Source: Chlorobium ferrooxidans DSM 13031
GTDB taxonomy: Bacteria; Bacteroidota; Chlorobiia; Chlorobiales; Chlorobiaceae
Assembly (NCBI RefSeq): GCF_000168715.1
Contig: NZ_AASE01000003.1
Coordinates: 1-64,000, forward strand
DNA length: 64,000 nt
Direction: 5' to 3'
A model generated the notes under the pieces. It was not told the origin of the DNA and made no database searches. It saw only the letters and a program-made list of their open reading frames with translations. Position numbers and translations under genes: made by a program. Of this stretch, positions 9,651 through 19,274 are shown in pieces (within the stretch, counting starts at the first letter, position 1; every line of letters starts with the position of its first letter).

Positions 9651-11231
9651 TTACGCCTTGTTTTTTGCCTTGAAGGTCTCAACAAACTTCAACGCGAACT
9701 CCTTGAGCTTGTTGGCTGTATCACTTTCAAGAGCACCGCTCGTTGCAATAGCGCTGAGAATGTCACTCTGCTTGATTTCAAGCGCAGAGAGGAACTCCTC
9801 CTCAAACTTGCGGATAAAGCGCAGATCAACCGTATCGAGCAATCCCTGGGTACCAAGGAAGATGATCGCAACCTGCTTTTCAACCGGCATCGGGATATAC
9901 TGACCCTGCTTGAGGATTTCAACAAGCCTCGCACCACGATCAAGCTGTGCTTTTGTTGTCTTGTCAAGATCAGAACCGAATTTCGAGAAGGCCTCGAGTT
10001 CACGGAACTGGGCAAGATCAAGACGAAGGGTACCGGCAACCTTTTTCATGGCCTTGATCTGGGCTGCACCACCAACACGGGAGACCGAGATACCGACGTT
10101 GATAGCAGGCCTCTGACCGGAGTTGAAGAGGTTCGACTCAAGAAAGATCTGTCCATCAGTGATGGAGATCACGTTGGTCGGAATATAGGCTGAAACGTCA
10201 CCTGCCTGTGTTTCAATAACCGGCAGCGCGGTAAGACTTCCGCCACCTTTCACGATAGGCTTGAGTGCATCGGGAAGATCGTTCATCTTGCGTGCAACTT
10301 CAATATCGTCAGTTATTTTCGCAGCTCTTTCAAGCAGACGGGAGTGCAGATAAAAAACGTCGCCAGGATAGGCTTCGCGTCCAGGCGGACGGCGAAGAAG
10401 CAGAGAGAGCTGACGATAGGCAACGGCCTGTTTTGAAAGATCATCATAGACAACAAGTGCATGACGGCCGGTATCGCGGAAGAACTCACCAAGAGTCGCT
10501 CCGGCAAACGGGGCAATAAACTGAAGCGGTGCAGGATCCGAAGCCGTAGCGGAAATAACGGTGGTGTACTCCATTGCACCATATTTTTCCAGGGTATTGA
10601 CAACCTGGGCAACCGTTGAACCTTTCAGGCCGATGGCAACATAGATACAGAAAACGCCTTTGCCTTTCTGGTTGATGATGGTGTCAATCGCAACCGCTGT
10701 TTTTCCTGTCTGACGGTCACCGATAATAAGTTCGCGCTGTCCGCGACCGATCGGAATCATGGAGTCGATAGCCTTGAGACCCGTCTGCAAAGGCTCGTGA
10801 ACTGATTTACGATAGATAACACCGGGAGCCCTGCGTTCGAGAGGAAGACGAAGTTCGGTTTCAATGGAGCCTTTACCGTCGATCGGCTCGCCAAGTGGAT
10901 TAATAACCCTGCCGAGCATAGCCTCGCCAACGGGGATTGAAGCAAGAATGCTGGTTCTTTTAACTGTATCACCCTCTTTTACCAATGTTGATTCACCAAA
11001 CAACACAGCTCCGACGTTATCCTCCTCAAGGTTCAACGCCATACCCATGACGTTATTGGGAAACTCAAGAAGCTCACCTGCTGCTGCCTTTGACAAACCA
11101 TACACACGAGCAATACCGTCACCAACCTGCAGCACTGTTCCTACGTCATAAACTTCTGCTTCGGACTCAAAACCGGCAAGCTGCTTGCGAAGTATGGATG
11201 AAACCTCATCAGGCCTGACTGTTGTAGACAT
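9651..11231 (-). CDS. atpA: ATP synthase F1 alpha subunit
   Basis: Non-catalytic nucleotide-binding subunit of F1. Walker A is GDRQTGKT (171-178), and [15 protein letters not shown] and the [11 protein letters not shown] block are also present. The 526-residue length is normal but slightly extended at the C-terminus ([19 protein letters not shown]). No atpH, atpF or atpD is adjacent: the gene starts opposite thrB, so the ATP synthase genes of this organism are split across loci. The shared 200-base region to thrB must hold both promoters. Confidence 0.98.
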   Translation of the reverse strand: MSTTVRPDEVSSILRKQLAGFESEAEVYDVGTVLQVGDGIARVYGLSKAAAGELLEFPNNVMGMALNLEEDNVGAVLFGESTLVKEGDTVKRTSILASIPVGEAMLGRVINPLGEPIDGKGSIETELRLPLERRAPGVIYRKSVHEPLQTGLKAIDSMIPIGRGQRELIIGDRQTGKTAVAIDTIINQKGKGVFCIYVAIGLKGSTVAQVVNTLEKYGAMEYTTVISATASDPAPLQFIAPFAGATLGEFFRDTGRHALVVYDDLSKQAVAYRQLSLLLRRPPGREAYPGDVFYLHSRLLERAAKITDDIEVARKMNDLPDALKPIVKGGGSLTALPVIETQAGDVSAYIPTNVISITDGQIFLESNLFNSGQRPAINVGISVSRVGGAAQIKAMKKVAGTLRLDLAQFRELEAFSKFGSDLDKTTKAQLDRGARLVEILKQGQYIPMPVEKQVAIIFLGTQGLLDTVDLRFIRKFEEEFLSALEIKQSDILSAIATSGALESDTANKLKEFALKFVETFKAKNKA

Positions 11232-11433
11232 ATCTTATTCCGCTTGGTTATTTGTTAAGAAAAGAGAAAGATTCTGTTTACCTTCTTTTGAAGTTTAAAT
11301 CGGGCGGCTGCCTGTCCAAAAGATTAAAACCTAAATTTAACGAAAAGCTTTTAGTTATTCAAATTCTCTCTCTCATTTGATTGAAGCTTCGTTTTATTTG
11401 ATTGTCTATCCTACACCCAAACTTACAGGAATT

Positions 11434-12414
11434 TTGTCTGCAGAAAACGGTATAAAAACTATCAGGGGATTCGCTTCTGCAACCGTCGGCAATGTCGCCT
11501 GCGGTTTTGACGTTCTCGGCTTTGCCATAACCGAGCCGGGTGATGAAGTCATCCTGACACTCGATGAAGAAAAACATACCGGCTCTCCGGTCTCCATTAC
11601 ATCTATAACCGGAGATGGCGGCGCGTTGCCGCTTGACCCGAAAAAAAATACATCGAGCTTTGTTGTTCTCAAGTTCCTTGAATATATCCGGACCCATAAG
11701 CAGATTGACTTTACCGGTCATATTTCGCTTGAACTGAAAAAACACCTGCCGCTCAGCAGCGGTATGGGAAGCAGTGCAGCCAGCGCTGCTGCAGCCCTTG
11801 TTGCCGCCAATGAGCTGCTGGGAAATCCATGTACAAAAATGGAACTGGTTCATTTTGCTATTGAGGGTGAACGGGTTGCCTGCGGATCAGCTCATGCCGA
11901 CAATGCCGCTCCGGCTATTCTCGGTAATTTTGTGCTGATCAGAAGCTATACACCACTTGACCTCATCACGATACCTTCGCCTGAACACCTCTACTGCTCC
12001 CTTGTGCACCCGCATACCGAACTGCGCACCTCCTATGCCCGTTCGGTGCTGCCGACCGAGATACCGCTCAAACAGGCGATCCAGCAGTGGGGTAATGTCG
12101 GCGCACTTGTCAGCGGTCTATTGACCTCAGACTATGAACTCATCGGACGCGCTCTTGTTGACGTTGTCGCCGAGCCGAAACGCGCGCCGCTCATACCGGG
12201 ATTTTTTGATGTCAAACAGGCGGCAATTGATGCCGGGGCTCTCGGATGCAGTATTGCCGGCTCAGGTCCCTCAATTTTTGCCTTCTCTTCATCCGAAAAA
12301 ACAGCTCTTGCTGTCGGTCTGGCCATGAAAGAGGCATTTCTGCACTCCAAAGCCCGCCTTGAGTCCGATATGTGGGTATCACCCATATGCAAGCAGGGCG
12401 CAAGAATACTGTAA
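11434..12414 (+). CDS. thrB: Homoserine kinase
   Basis: Phosphorylates homoserine ahead of threonine synthase. GHMP-kinase features are GFASATVGNVACGFDVLG at the N-terminus, the ATP loop LPLSSGMGSSAASAAAALVA (about 104-123) and the C-terminal LGCSIAGSGPSIFAF block. No ATG lies near the homology start. The TTG at 11434, just after AGGA, is the best candidate. A TTG at 11377 would add 19 unconserved residues without a ribosome site. It is followed after 26 bases by thrC; thrA is across the atp genes. Confidence 0.93.
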   Translation: MSAENGIKTIRGFASATVGNVACGFDVLGFAITEPGDEVILTLDEEKHTGSPVSITSITGDGGALPLDPKKNTSSFVVLKFLEYIRTHKQIDFTGHISLELKKHLPLSSGMGSSAASAAAALVAANELLGNPCTKMELVHFAIEGERVACGSAHADNAAPAILGNFVLIRSYTPLDLITIPSPEHLYCSLVHPHTELRTSYARSVLPTEIPLKQAIQQWGNVGALVSGLLTSDYELIGRALVDVVAEPKRAPLIPGFFDVKQAAIDAGALGCSIAGSGPSIFAFSSSEKTALAVGLAMKEAFLHSKARLESDMWVSPICKQGARIL

Positions 12415-12440
12415 CAAAACAATAGAGCGTAACCTTAGTC

Positions 12441-13757
12441 ATGATCTACTTCAGCACCAATAAATCCTCCATACCGGTCTCCATCAAGAAAGCAACACTT
12501 GAAGGCCTTGCTCCCGATGGCGGTCTTTACGTCCCTTCGGAAATCCCGCATTTCTCACCCGGCGAGATCGCCCTGCTTGAAGGCGCCAGCTTTAACAATA
12601 TCGCATTTGCCATTGCCAAAAAGTTTATCGGAGCTGAGATCCCCCTGGACCTTCTCGGCGATATGATTGAGAACTGCTATACATTCGAGACGCCGCTTGT
12701 CGAGTTGAACAGCGATACCTTTATCGAAGAGCTGTTTTGTGGACCCACACTGGCTTTCAAGGATTACGGCGCACGCTTTCTTGCCCGCCTTACCGGTTAT
12801 TTTGCCGCCGAAGATAACCGGCTTATCACCGTGCTTGTCGCGACATCGGGAGATACCGGCAGCGCGGTAGCTTACGGATTCCAGGGCATTGCAAACACAA
12901 GGGTGGTACTGCTCTATCCTTCCGGAAAGGTGAGCCCCCTGCAGGAACAGCAGTTGACTACTGCGGGAGGCAATGTACACGCTCTTGAAGTCAAAGGCGA
13001 TTTCGATGACTGCCAGCGAATGGTAAAACAGGCCTTCGTCGATCCCTCCCTCAGCAAAAAGCTGACCCTCACATCGGCCAACTCTATCAACATATCACGC
13101 CTGATTCCGCAGTCATTCTATTACGCCTGGGCAACCCAGCAGCTCAGGGAGCGTTTCGGCAATGTTGAGCCTCTTTTTGCGGTACCGAGCGGTAATTATG
13201 GCAACCTGACTGCCGGTATACTGGCAAAAAAAATGGGCTTTCCCATCAGCCATTTTATTGCCGCGTCAAATGCCAATGACAGTGTCACCCGCTATCTTTA
13301 TGACGGACGCTACGACCCTCATCCAACCATCACCACCCGTTCAACGGCGATGGACGTCGGCAATCCAAGCAATTTTGCACGGCTGCGGTATCTCTACAAC
13401 AACGATCACGCGGCTATGGGCCGGGATATCACGGGTATCGCCGTCGCGGATAAAGAGACCCTTGAAACAATCCGCTCGGTTTATGAGCGCTTCGGCTACA
13501 CTGCCGACCCTCATACCGCAGTTGCTTTCCGTGCGCTTGAGCTGTACAGAAGTTCAGGAGAGAGTGCCGGAAAACCGGGCGTTGTTCTTTCAACCGCCCA
13601 TCCGGCAAAATTCCTCGAAGTTATCAGTGATGCGCTTGACCGGGAGGTTGAGATCCCTGAACGCCTTAAAGAGGTTCTCAACAAAAAGAAAATGGCTGTA
13701 ACAATCAGTTCGGACTACAACGAGCTCGCAATGTTCCTCAACGGGCTTGACTGTTAA
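12441..13757 (+). CDS. thrC: Threonine synthase
   Basis: PLP enzyme turning O-phosphohomoserine into threonine. The PLP lysine lies in GPTLAFKDYGARF (K107), with the phosphate-binding loop TSGDTGSAVAYGF and the PSGNYGNLTAG motif. N-terminal YFSTNKSS and DGGLYVPSEIP are typical of the long bacterial form. At 438 residues it is full length. It overlaps no neighbour and is followed 19 bases later by plsC, probably in one transcript thrB-thrC-plsC. Confidence 0.97.
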   Translation: MIYFSTNKSSIPVSIKKATLEGLAPDGGLYVPSEIPHFSPGEIALLEGASFNNIAFAIAKKFIGAEIPLDLLGDMIENCYTFETPLVELNSDTFIEELFCGPTLAFKDYGARFLARLTGYFAAEDNRLITVLVATSGDTGSAVAYGFQGIANTRVVLLYPSGKVSPLQEQQLTTAGGNVHALEVKGDFDDCQRMVKQAFVDPSLSKKLTLTSANSINISRLIPQSFYYAWATQQLRERFGNVEPLFAVPSGNYGNLTAGILAKKMGFPISHFIAASNANDSVTRYLYDGRYDPHPTITTRSTAMDVGNPSNFARLRYLYNNDHAAMGRDITGIAVADKETLETIRSVYERFGYTADPHTAVAFRALELYRSSGESAGKPGVVLSTAHPAKFLEVISDALDREVEIPERLKEVLNKKKMAVTISSDYNELAMFLNGLDC

Positions 13758-13776
13758 CCATTGAAAAAAAGGGCCA

Positions 13777-14487
13777 ATGAACCTCAGAACCCTGATTTTT
13801 TTTCTCATCCTGGTGCCGATCATGTTTATCGGGATGACCATCTACCTCTTTGTCAACCTCATTGACCGGACCGGTGACAGCTTTTACCGGCTGGCTGCAT
13901 GGTGGGGGCGTTTCAGTGCAAAACTCTTCGGAATTTCAGTCGAGGTTATCGGCAGGGAAAATTACAGCTCCGATCAGAACTATCTGCTTGTCAGTAATCA
14001 TGCGGGGATGGCTGATATTCCGCTCATCCTCGGTAACATTGCTATCAACCTCCGCTTTCTGGCAAAAGAGGAGCTTGGCAAAATTCCGATCTTTGGATGG
14101 ACGCTCAAGCTGGCTGGTTATGTCATGATTAAACGGGGGCAGAACAGGGATGCTCTGAAAAGCCTTCTTGCGGCATCAAACGTCCTGAAAAAAGGGCGCT
14201 CCGTCCATATCTTCCCCGAAGGGACCCGCTCATTCGATGGCAAACTCCTCCCCTTCAAACGGGGAGCTTTTCTTGTTGCCGAAAAGGGCGGGGCTCCGGT
14301 TCTGCCGGTCACAATTATCGGCAGCCATCTGATTACACCGAAAAAAAGCCTTAAAATCAACAAGGGAAAAATCAGAATCATCATTGCCCCGCCAATTCCG
14401 CCCTCACAGTTCAACAGCGTTGAAGAGCTCAAAAAAACCTGTGCCGGCATCATCGGAAGCAATCTCGAGAAGTACCGCTATAACTGA
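13777..14487 (+). CDS. plsC: 1-acyl-sn-glycerol-3-phosphate acyltransferase
   Basis: Acylates lysophosphatidic acid to phosphatidic acid at the inner membrane. An N-terminal hydrophobic helix (about 5-28) precedes the acyltransferase motifs: NHAGMAD (H75-x4-D80) and FPEGTRS (146-152), with LPVTIIGSH after them. Length of 236 is normal. It follows thrC closely and converges on ribH with only 22 bases between them. Confidence 0.93.
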   Translation: MNLRTLIFFLILVPIMFIGMTIYLFVNLIDRTGDSFYRLAAWWGRFSAKLFGISVEVIGRENYSSDQNYLLVSNHAGMADIPLILGNIAINLRFLAKEELGKIPIFGWTLKLAGYVMIKRGQNRDALKSLLAASNVLKKGRSVHIFPEGTRSFDGKLLPFKRGAFLVAEKGGAPVLPVTIIGSHLITPKKSLKINKGKIRIIIAPPIPPSQFNSVEELKKTCAGIIGSNLEKYRYN

Positions 14488-14509
14488 ATACGAAAACACA
14501 AAAGAACCG

Positions 14510-14977
14510 CTATATATTACGATAGAGGTTCACCATCTCGATCGCCGTCATGGCAGCATCAAACCCCTTGTTGCCGGCTTTCGTACCAGCCCGCTCAATT
14601 GCCTGCTCAAGGTTTTCCGTAGTCAGAACACCGAACGCAATCGGAACCCCTGTCTCAAGAGAGGCCTGGGCAATCCCCTTGGTCGCTTCAGCGGCGATAA
14701 CATCAAAATGGGGAGTAGAGCCTCTGATTATGGCCCCAAGGGCGATAATGGCGTCATAGTTACCCGTCACTGCAACCTTTTTGGCAACCATCGGCAGCTC
14801 AAAGGCACCGGGACAGCGGTAGATGGTGATGTTCTCCTCCGATCCTCCGTGACGGCGAATGCAGTCCACAGCACCCTCAACAAGTTTCTGACCAATAAAA
14901 TCGTTAAAGCGGGAAACAACTACTGCGAACCGTGAATCCTTTGCACTCAGTGCTCCTTCAACCTGTTTAATCTGCAT
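14510..14977 (-). CDS. ribH: 6,7-dimethyl-8-ribityllumazine synthase
   Basis: Condenses the RibB product with 5-amino-6-ribitylaminouracil. Typical motifs are [48 protein letters not shown] (substrate site) and [20 protein letters not shown]. The 155-residue length fits the icosahedral type. It lies 33 bases after gmhA in the same direction, and no riboswitch is visible here, unlike ribB. Confidence 0.97.
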   Translation of the reverse strand: MQIKQVEGALSAKDSRFAVVVSRFNDFIGQKLVEGAVDCIRRHGGSEENITIYRCPGAFELPMVAKKVAVTGNYDAIIALGAIIRGSTPHFDVIAAEATKGIAQASLETGVPIAFGVLTTENLEQAIERAGTKAGNKGFDAAMTAIEMVNLYRNI

Positions 14978-15010
14978 AGCTCAGTTCTTTTTGTTTTTAT
15001 GAAGCTGGTT

Positions 15011-15616
15011 CTATGAACGGCAGTATCCGAGCAGCCGTTCCACAAGATCGATAATAACATGGCCGATGGCGATATGAGACTCCTGCACCCGGTCGGCACT
15101 GCCTGAATGGGGAACAATAACCTCAAGATCGGCCATCCCTTTCAAGACTCCTCCGTCTCCGCCAAGCAGGGCAAGGGTCTTCAGCCCGTTCATGTTTGCA
15201 TAATCAAGCGCATTGACGACACTTCTGCTGTTGCCGCTGGTGGAGAGTCCCAGGAGAATATCCCCTTCTCGCCCGTAGGCCTCAACGAGCCGGGCAAACA
15301 CCGCATCGTAACCAAGGTCATTGGCTCCTGCCGTCAGGGCTGAGCTATCGGTCGTGAGCGCAATGGCGGGAAGTGCCGGTCGTTCAACGCTGCTGCGGTA
15401 ACGGATGGTAAGTTCGGTCGCAAGATGCTGGGCATCGGCCGCACTGCCGCCGTTACCGCAAAGCAGCACCTTGCCCCCCTCCTCAAACGTTCCGGCAATC
15501 ATACGCGCCATGGCAACAATAACAGCACTGTTCTGACGTGCAACACTCTCTATCAGCCGCGCACTGTAGAGCATGGTATCAAGCACCACCTCGTCATAAC
15601 GGGTTCGATCACTCAT
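15011..15616 (-). CDS. gmhA: Phosphoheptose isomerase (SIS domain)
   Basis: Isomerises sedoheptulose 7-phosphate to D-glycero-D-manno-heptose 7-phosphate, the first step of heptose synthesis for lipopolysaccharide. The SIS core is clear: [39 protein letters not shown] and [20 protein letters not shown], which carries the metal/catalytic residues. The ATG at 15616 starts MSDRTRYDE; an in-frame ATG at 15646 would add ten residues of unlikely composition. It is upstream of ribH and probably co-transcribed. Confidence 0.93.
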   Translation of the reverse strand: MSDRTRYDEVVLDTMLYSARLIESVARQNSAVIVAMARMIAGTFEEGGKVLLCGNGGSAADAQHLATELTIRYRSSVERPALPAIALTTDSSALTAGANDLGYDAVFARLVEAYGREGDILLGLSTSGNSRSVVNALDYANMNGLKTLALLGGDGGVLKGMADLEVIVPHSGSADRVQESHIAIGHVIIDLVERLLGYCRS

Positions 15617-15905
15617 CCCGTCGGAACACCTGCAGTCACCGGCCATAGAAACAGTGTATAAACTTGAAATGACAATATTTGCAGAATATAATGAAAAATC
15701 CGAAGGCTTGCTCTACCTTCACCGACAAACTATGAACACCACCAGATGAACAAAAGCTTTATCCCAGCCTCCTCATTGATGAGAACAGAGAACTTCCATT
15801 CGAAATGATAACAGAATTAATTAGAGGGCAGGGTGAGGATCAACACACAAGAATTGTTATTGAAAATAAGAGATGTGAATAGCAAATTTTGTTTAAATTT
15901 ACTTC

Positions 15906-16454
15906 ATGAACTCACCGTCAGATAAAATAGCAATCACAATCAATACCTTACTCTACATCATTCAAAAGATTGGTGGTATCGGAGATTTTCATAAGGTATT
16001 TAAAATCCTCTACTTTGCGGATCAGAAACATCTGGCAAGGTATGGTTCTGCCATTACTGAGGATAAATACATTGCCATGACATACGGGCCTGTTCCTTCA
16101 ATGGCATATGATATTGTCAAGTCAATACGGGGTGATGGGCTGATGGCAACCTTCCAGGATCAATTCACACCATATTTCGAACTTGTCGGCAAGTACTCCA
16201 TCAGGGCAAAAATCAATCCTGACCTTGATTATCTGTCAGAATCTGAAATGCTATGCCTGAATGAATCGGTCAGTGAAAGTGAACAACTCACCTTTCAGAA
16301 GCGTACGGACAAATCTCACGACAGTGCATGGCACAACGCAGACGAAAATGGTGAAATGAGCTTGATGGATATTGCAAAGGTCGGCGGTGCGAACAACGGT
16401 ATGATTGCCTACATCAGGGAGAGCATCGAAAACGAAGAAGCTGCCTTTGGATGA
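15906..16454 (+). CDS. Panacea-domain (SocA-like, DUF4065) putative antitoxin
   Basis: The 182-residue protein shows the Panacea/DUF4065 pattern: an N-terminal helix NTLLYIIQKIGGIGDFHKV, then FKILYFADQKHLARYG and the MTYGPVPSMAYDIVKSIRG block (residues about 56-77). Panacea domains are known as neutralising parts of diverse toxin-antitoxin pairs. The stop overlaps the next start in an ATGA, so the two proteins are translationally coupled. It begins after a 259-base AT-rich gap. Function as antitoxin is inferred from family and pairing. Confidence 0.8.
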   Translation: MNSPSDKIAITINTLLYIIQKIGGIGDFHKVFKILYFADQKHLARYGSAITEDKYIAMTYGPVPSMAYDIVKSIRGDGLMATFQDQFTPYFELVGKYSIRAKINPDLDYLSESEMLCLNESVSESEQLTFQKRTDKSHDSAWHNADENGEMSLMDIAKVGGANNGMIAYIRESIENEEAAFG

Positions 16455-16909
16455 GCATTGGTGATTTTTTCCCGGACTCCTTCAAGGAAGAGTTTGCCCG
16501 AAGAAACCTGAAAGTTGGAAGCGTACTCAAGCTTCATGTCAAAGAGACCAACCCGCCTAAAGAAAAGCGCTTTATCATTGTCGGCAAAACGCTCGACAGC
16601 CTTTGCCTTGCCACCGTTTACATCAACTCAGAAATCAATCCCTTTGTCAATTTCTCCCCGGAGTTTCAGGATCTCCACTGCTTTTTCGACGCAACTGGAA
16701 GAGACTACCTTGACCATGACTCATATGTTGACTGCTCTGCCATATACATCAGAAATAATGATGAACTCCATGAAGCACTGAAAACCCGCCCTGATGCACT
16801 TATCGGATTGGTAACCGAAAGTGATTTACAGACTATCCGCAGCAAAATCGTCAGCTCGCCAAAAATCAAGGGAAAAGACAAGAAGCGATTCGGCTTTTAC
16901 CCGGCTTGA
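16451..16909 (+). CDS. Uncharacterised protein paired with Panacea protein, candidate toxin
   Basis: A 152-residue protein overlapping the Panacea gene by four bases. The stretch KVGSVLKLHVKE...KRFIIVGKTLDSLCLATVYINS (about residues 21-58) has a small beta-barrel look, loosely like PemK/MazF-type domains that begin with GDIV-V and KRPAVV strands, but I cannot assign a family with confidence. The C-terminus is rich in Lys (KIKGKDKKRFGF). Its toxin role is inferred only from operon position after a Panacea gene. Confidence 0.6.
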   Translation: MSIGDFFPDSFKEEFARRNLKVGSVLKLHVKETNPPKEKRFIIVGKTLDSLCLATVYINSEINPFVNFSPEFQDLHCFFDATGRDYLDHDSYVDCSAIYIRNNDELHEALKTRPDALIGLVTESDLQTIRSKIVSSPKIKGKDKKRFGFYPA

Positions 16910-17112
16910 CCAAATCAGGTTTCTCATGTTGATGCCTTCTCGAAAGTATTATGCAACTCTAGCCTTTCGCAATTAAAGAGTTCGCAACTGCTTGTCAGAA
17001 AAAACGTCAAAAATAACTTTTCTCTTCAATCTTTTCTTTAATTCAACGTTTTCTTCTGGCTTTAAGAGAAGCAGAGACGCCATCAAATCGTGGAACAGAT
17101 TTATCGTTGTGC

Positions 17113-17153
17113 AAAAAAAACTCCGCCTCATGCATTGAGCACAGGGCGGAGTC
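17113..17153 (-). terminator. Intrinsic terminator after hemE
   Basis: On the minus strand ACTCCGCCC and GGCGGAGT form the stem around a 16-base loop, followed by eight Ts (17113-17120). It lies 26 bases after the hemE stop. Confidence 0.9.
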
Positions 17154-17178
17154 GGAAACAACGAAGAAAAAGTGGCGC

Positions 17179-18231
17179 TTAGTGGTACTGGGCGCTCTCT
17201 TCCTTGACAAATTCAACCAGAAGCTTCAGGTTTTCAGGATCCATATCCGGCAGAATACCATGGCCGAGGTTGAAAACGTGGCCGGAGTGCTCGGTATGCT
17301 GGCCGAAAGATTTGAGAATCTTGGAGGCTTCTGACTTGATCAATGCCGGCGTGCCATAGAGCACTGTCGGATCAAGGTTCCCCTGCAGAGCTACGCGATC
17401 GTTCAGTTCGGCACGTGCCTTGCCGATATCCATACCCCAGCCGAGGCCCATGGCATCGCAGCCGGTGTCAGCAATTTCGGAAAGAATGGTATTACAATCC
17501 TTAGAGAAGACAATAACCGGAGTATCAGGATGTTTGGCCTTGATCGCCTGCACGGTCTCCTTGATGTAAGGAAGAGCGTATACACGGTAGTCATCCTCGG
17601 AAAGCGCACTTGCCCATGAATCAAAGATCTGGATAGCATCTGCGCCTGCTTCAATCTGCTTGAGCACATAAGCAGTGATAACGCCGGAAATTTTACCAAG
17701 AAGCGCATGGGCCATTGCCGGTTCACGGTACATCATCTTTTTGGCATAGGCGTAATTCTTGGATCCGCCGCCTTCAACTGCATAGGTAAAGAGGGTCCAT
17801 GCCGCACCGGTAAAGCCGATGAGGGGAACGCGGTTGTCGAGCTCTTTTTTGGTCATTCTGAGCGCATCCATCACATAACCAAGCTTTTCATCGATATCAG
17901 GCACAATCAGCTTGTCGATATCGGCCTGGGAGCGAATAGGATTAAGCTTGATCCCTTTGGATTCGATAATCTCGACATTCATGCCCATCGCTTCATTGAT
18001 GACAAGAATATCAGAGAAAATAATCGCAGCATCAACACCCATCAACTCAACAGGCTGAATGGTCACCTCGGTAGCAAGTTCCGGGGTTTTGCAAAGGGTT
18101 AAAAAATCGGTTTTTTCTCTGACTGCACGGTATTCCGGCAAATAACGACCGGCCTGACGCATTACCCAGATTGGCGTCCTGGAACATGGCTGACGCTTTA
18201 ATGCCCGAAGAAAAAGATCATTTTTGAGCAT
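17179..18231 (-). CDS. hemE: Uroporphyrinogen III decarboxylase
   Basis: Decarboxylates uroporphyrinogen III to coproporphyrinogen III, shared by haem and bacteriochlorophyll synthesis. The N-terminal signature TPIWVMRQAGRYLPEYR is complete, and FSDILVINEAMGM, GFTGAAWTLFTYAVEGGGSK and FDSWASALSEDDYR follow. The ATG at 18231 gives MLKNDLFLRAL, the usual start; an ATG three codons upstream is also possible. Length of about 350 is normal. It is a single-gene unit ending in a strong terminator. Confidence 0.97.
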   Translation of the reverse strand: MLKNDLFLRALKRQPCSRTPIWVMRQAGRYLPEYRAVREKTDFLTLCKTPELATEVTIQPVELMGVDAAIIFSDILVINEAMGMNVEIIESKGIKLNPIRSQADIDKLIVPDIDEKLGYVMDALRMTKKELDNRVPLIGFTGAAWTLFTYAVEGGGSKNYAYAKKMMYREPAMAHALLGKISGVITAYVLKQIEAGADAIQIFDSWASALSEDDYRVYALPYIKETVQAIKAKHPDTPVIVFSKDCNTILSEIADTGCDAMGLGWGMDIGKARAELNDRVALQGNLDPTVLYGTPALIKSEASKILKSFGQHTEHSGHVFNLGHGILPDMDPENLKLLVEFVKEESAQYH

Positions 18232-18409
18232 GCAATGCAATAATTTGATGGGTTAACAAAACAAGCTGCCCGTCAGAGAATCCGGTAGTCTACACCCCCG
18301 GCTGAGAGCAATGTAAAAGTGCAAAGGTACGTTTTTTTACCCTTTTATTAAAACTTTCCGACAGATCGTTACTCTACCGGCACATTTCCCGAAGAGAAAA
18401 GAGCTTCAA

Positions 18410-19258
18410 TCAGCTGACAATGTGTCGTTTGATACCAAGCTGTTTTGCGTTGTAACCGAGAGCAAGACCGACCATTTCAGAGAGATGGAATACGGGTATA
18501 GAGCTCTTGATGCCAGCCTGTTTGAGCGCTTTTGCCTGATAGCCGTCAAGTACCGTATGGCACAGTGGACACGGGGTTACGATAAAATCGGCTTTCAGTC
18601 GAAGAGCCTCTTCGAGCGCCTCTCCGGCAACATTGAGCGACTCCTGTTCGGCAACCAGCAGGGTATGAAATCCGCAGCAGCGGTTTTTATGCTCATAGGG
18701 AATGGTTTCTCCGCCAAGCGCCTCGATCAACAGGTCAAGGGAGCTCGGATCAAGAGGATTGTCCTTGCCGAGCACCGAAGAGGGCCGGAGAATGTGACAA
18801 CCGTAAAACGGTGCTATCCGGTAATCTTTGAGAGGAACCTTCACCTTCTGGCGGATGGTCTCCAGGCCGACATCGTCAATGAGAACCCAGAGAAGATGAC
18901 GGACCTCGGAGGTACCGTGATATTCAAGCCCCTCTTTTTTCAGCAGCTCATTGACCTCCTGCTTCAGCTCCGGTGATTCATCAAGCTTTTTCTTGGCCGT
19001 CCGGATCGTCATAAGACAGGTATTGCAGGAGACAACAAGGTCAAGGCCCATTTTTTCGGCATAGGCAATATTGCGGGCATTGACCAGCGCGAAGTGTTTC
19101 GGACTGACATAGTCAAGATTGCTCCCGCCGCAACAGGTACTCTCATGCAGTTTAACCAGTTCGATTCCAAGATCCTTCTGCCAGAGATCAATCGAGCGGT
19201 CAACCTCTTTCGTCATTGACTCATTGATGCAGCTCAGATAGTATGCGTATCGCTTCAT
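18410..19258 (-). CDS. sdhE: CCG-domain subunit of E-type succinate:quinone oxidoreductase / fumarate reductase
   Basis: This HdrB-like third subunit replaces the usual membrane cytochrome b anchors. It holds two cysteine-rich CCG blocks: STCCGGSN (C42-C43) and NRCCGFHT (C194-C195), with SCNTCL and TPCPLCH as the partner cysteines. Such domains bind an unusual Fe-S cluster or zinc and dock the complex at the membrane through amphipathic segments. It follows sdhB by 16 bases and ends the operon. In the reductive TCA cycle the complex is expected to reduce fumarate. Databases may name it SdhC or FrdC. Confidence 0.92.
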   Translation of the reverse strand: MKRYAYYLSCINESMTKEVDRSIDLWQKDLGIELVKLHESTCCGGSNLDYVSPKHFALVNARNIAYAEKMGLDLVVSCNTCLMTIRTAKKKLDESPELKQEVNELLKKEGLEYHGTSEVRHLLWVLIDDVGLETIRQKVKVPLKDYRIAPFYGCHILRPSSVLGKDNPLDPSSLDLLIEALGGETIPYEHKNRCCGFHTLLVAEQESLNVAGEALEEALRLKADFIVTPCPLCHTVLDGYQAKALKQAGIKSSIPVFHLSEMVGLALGYNAKQLGIKRHIVS

Positions 19259-19274
19259 CCGGAAGTTCCCCCGA

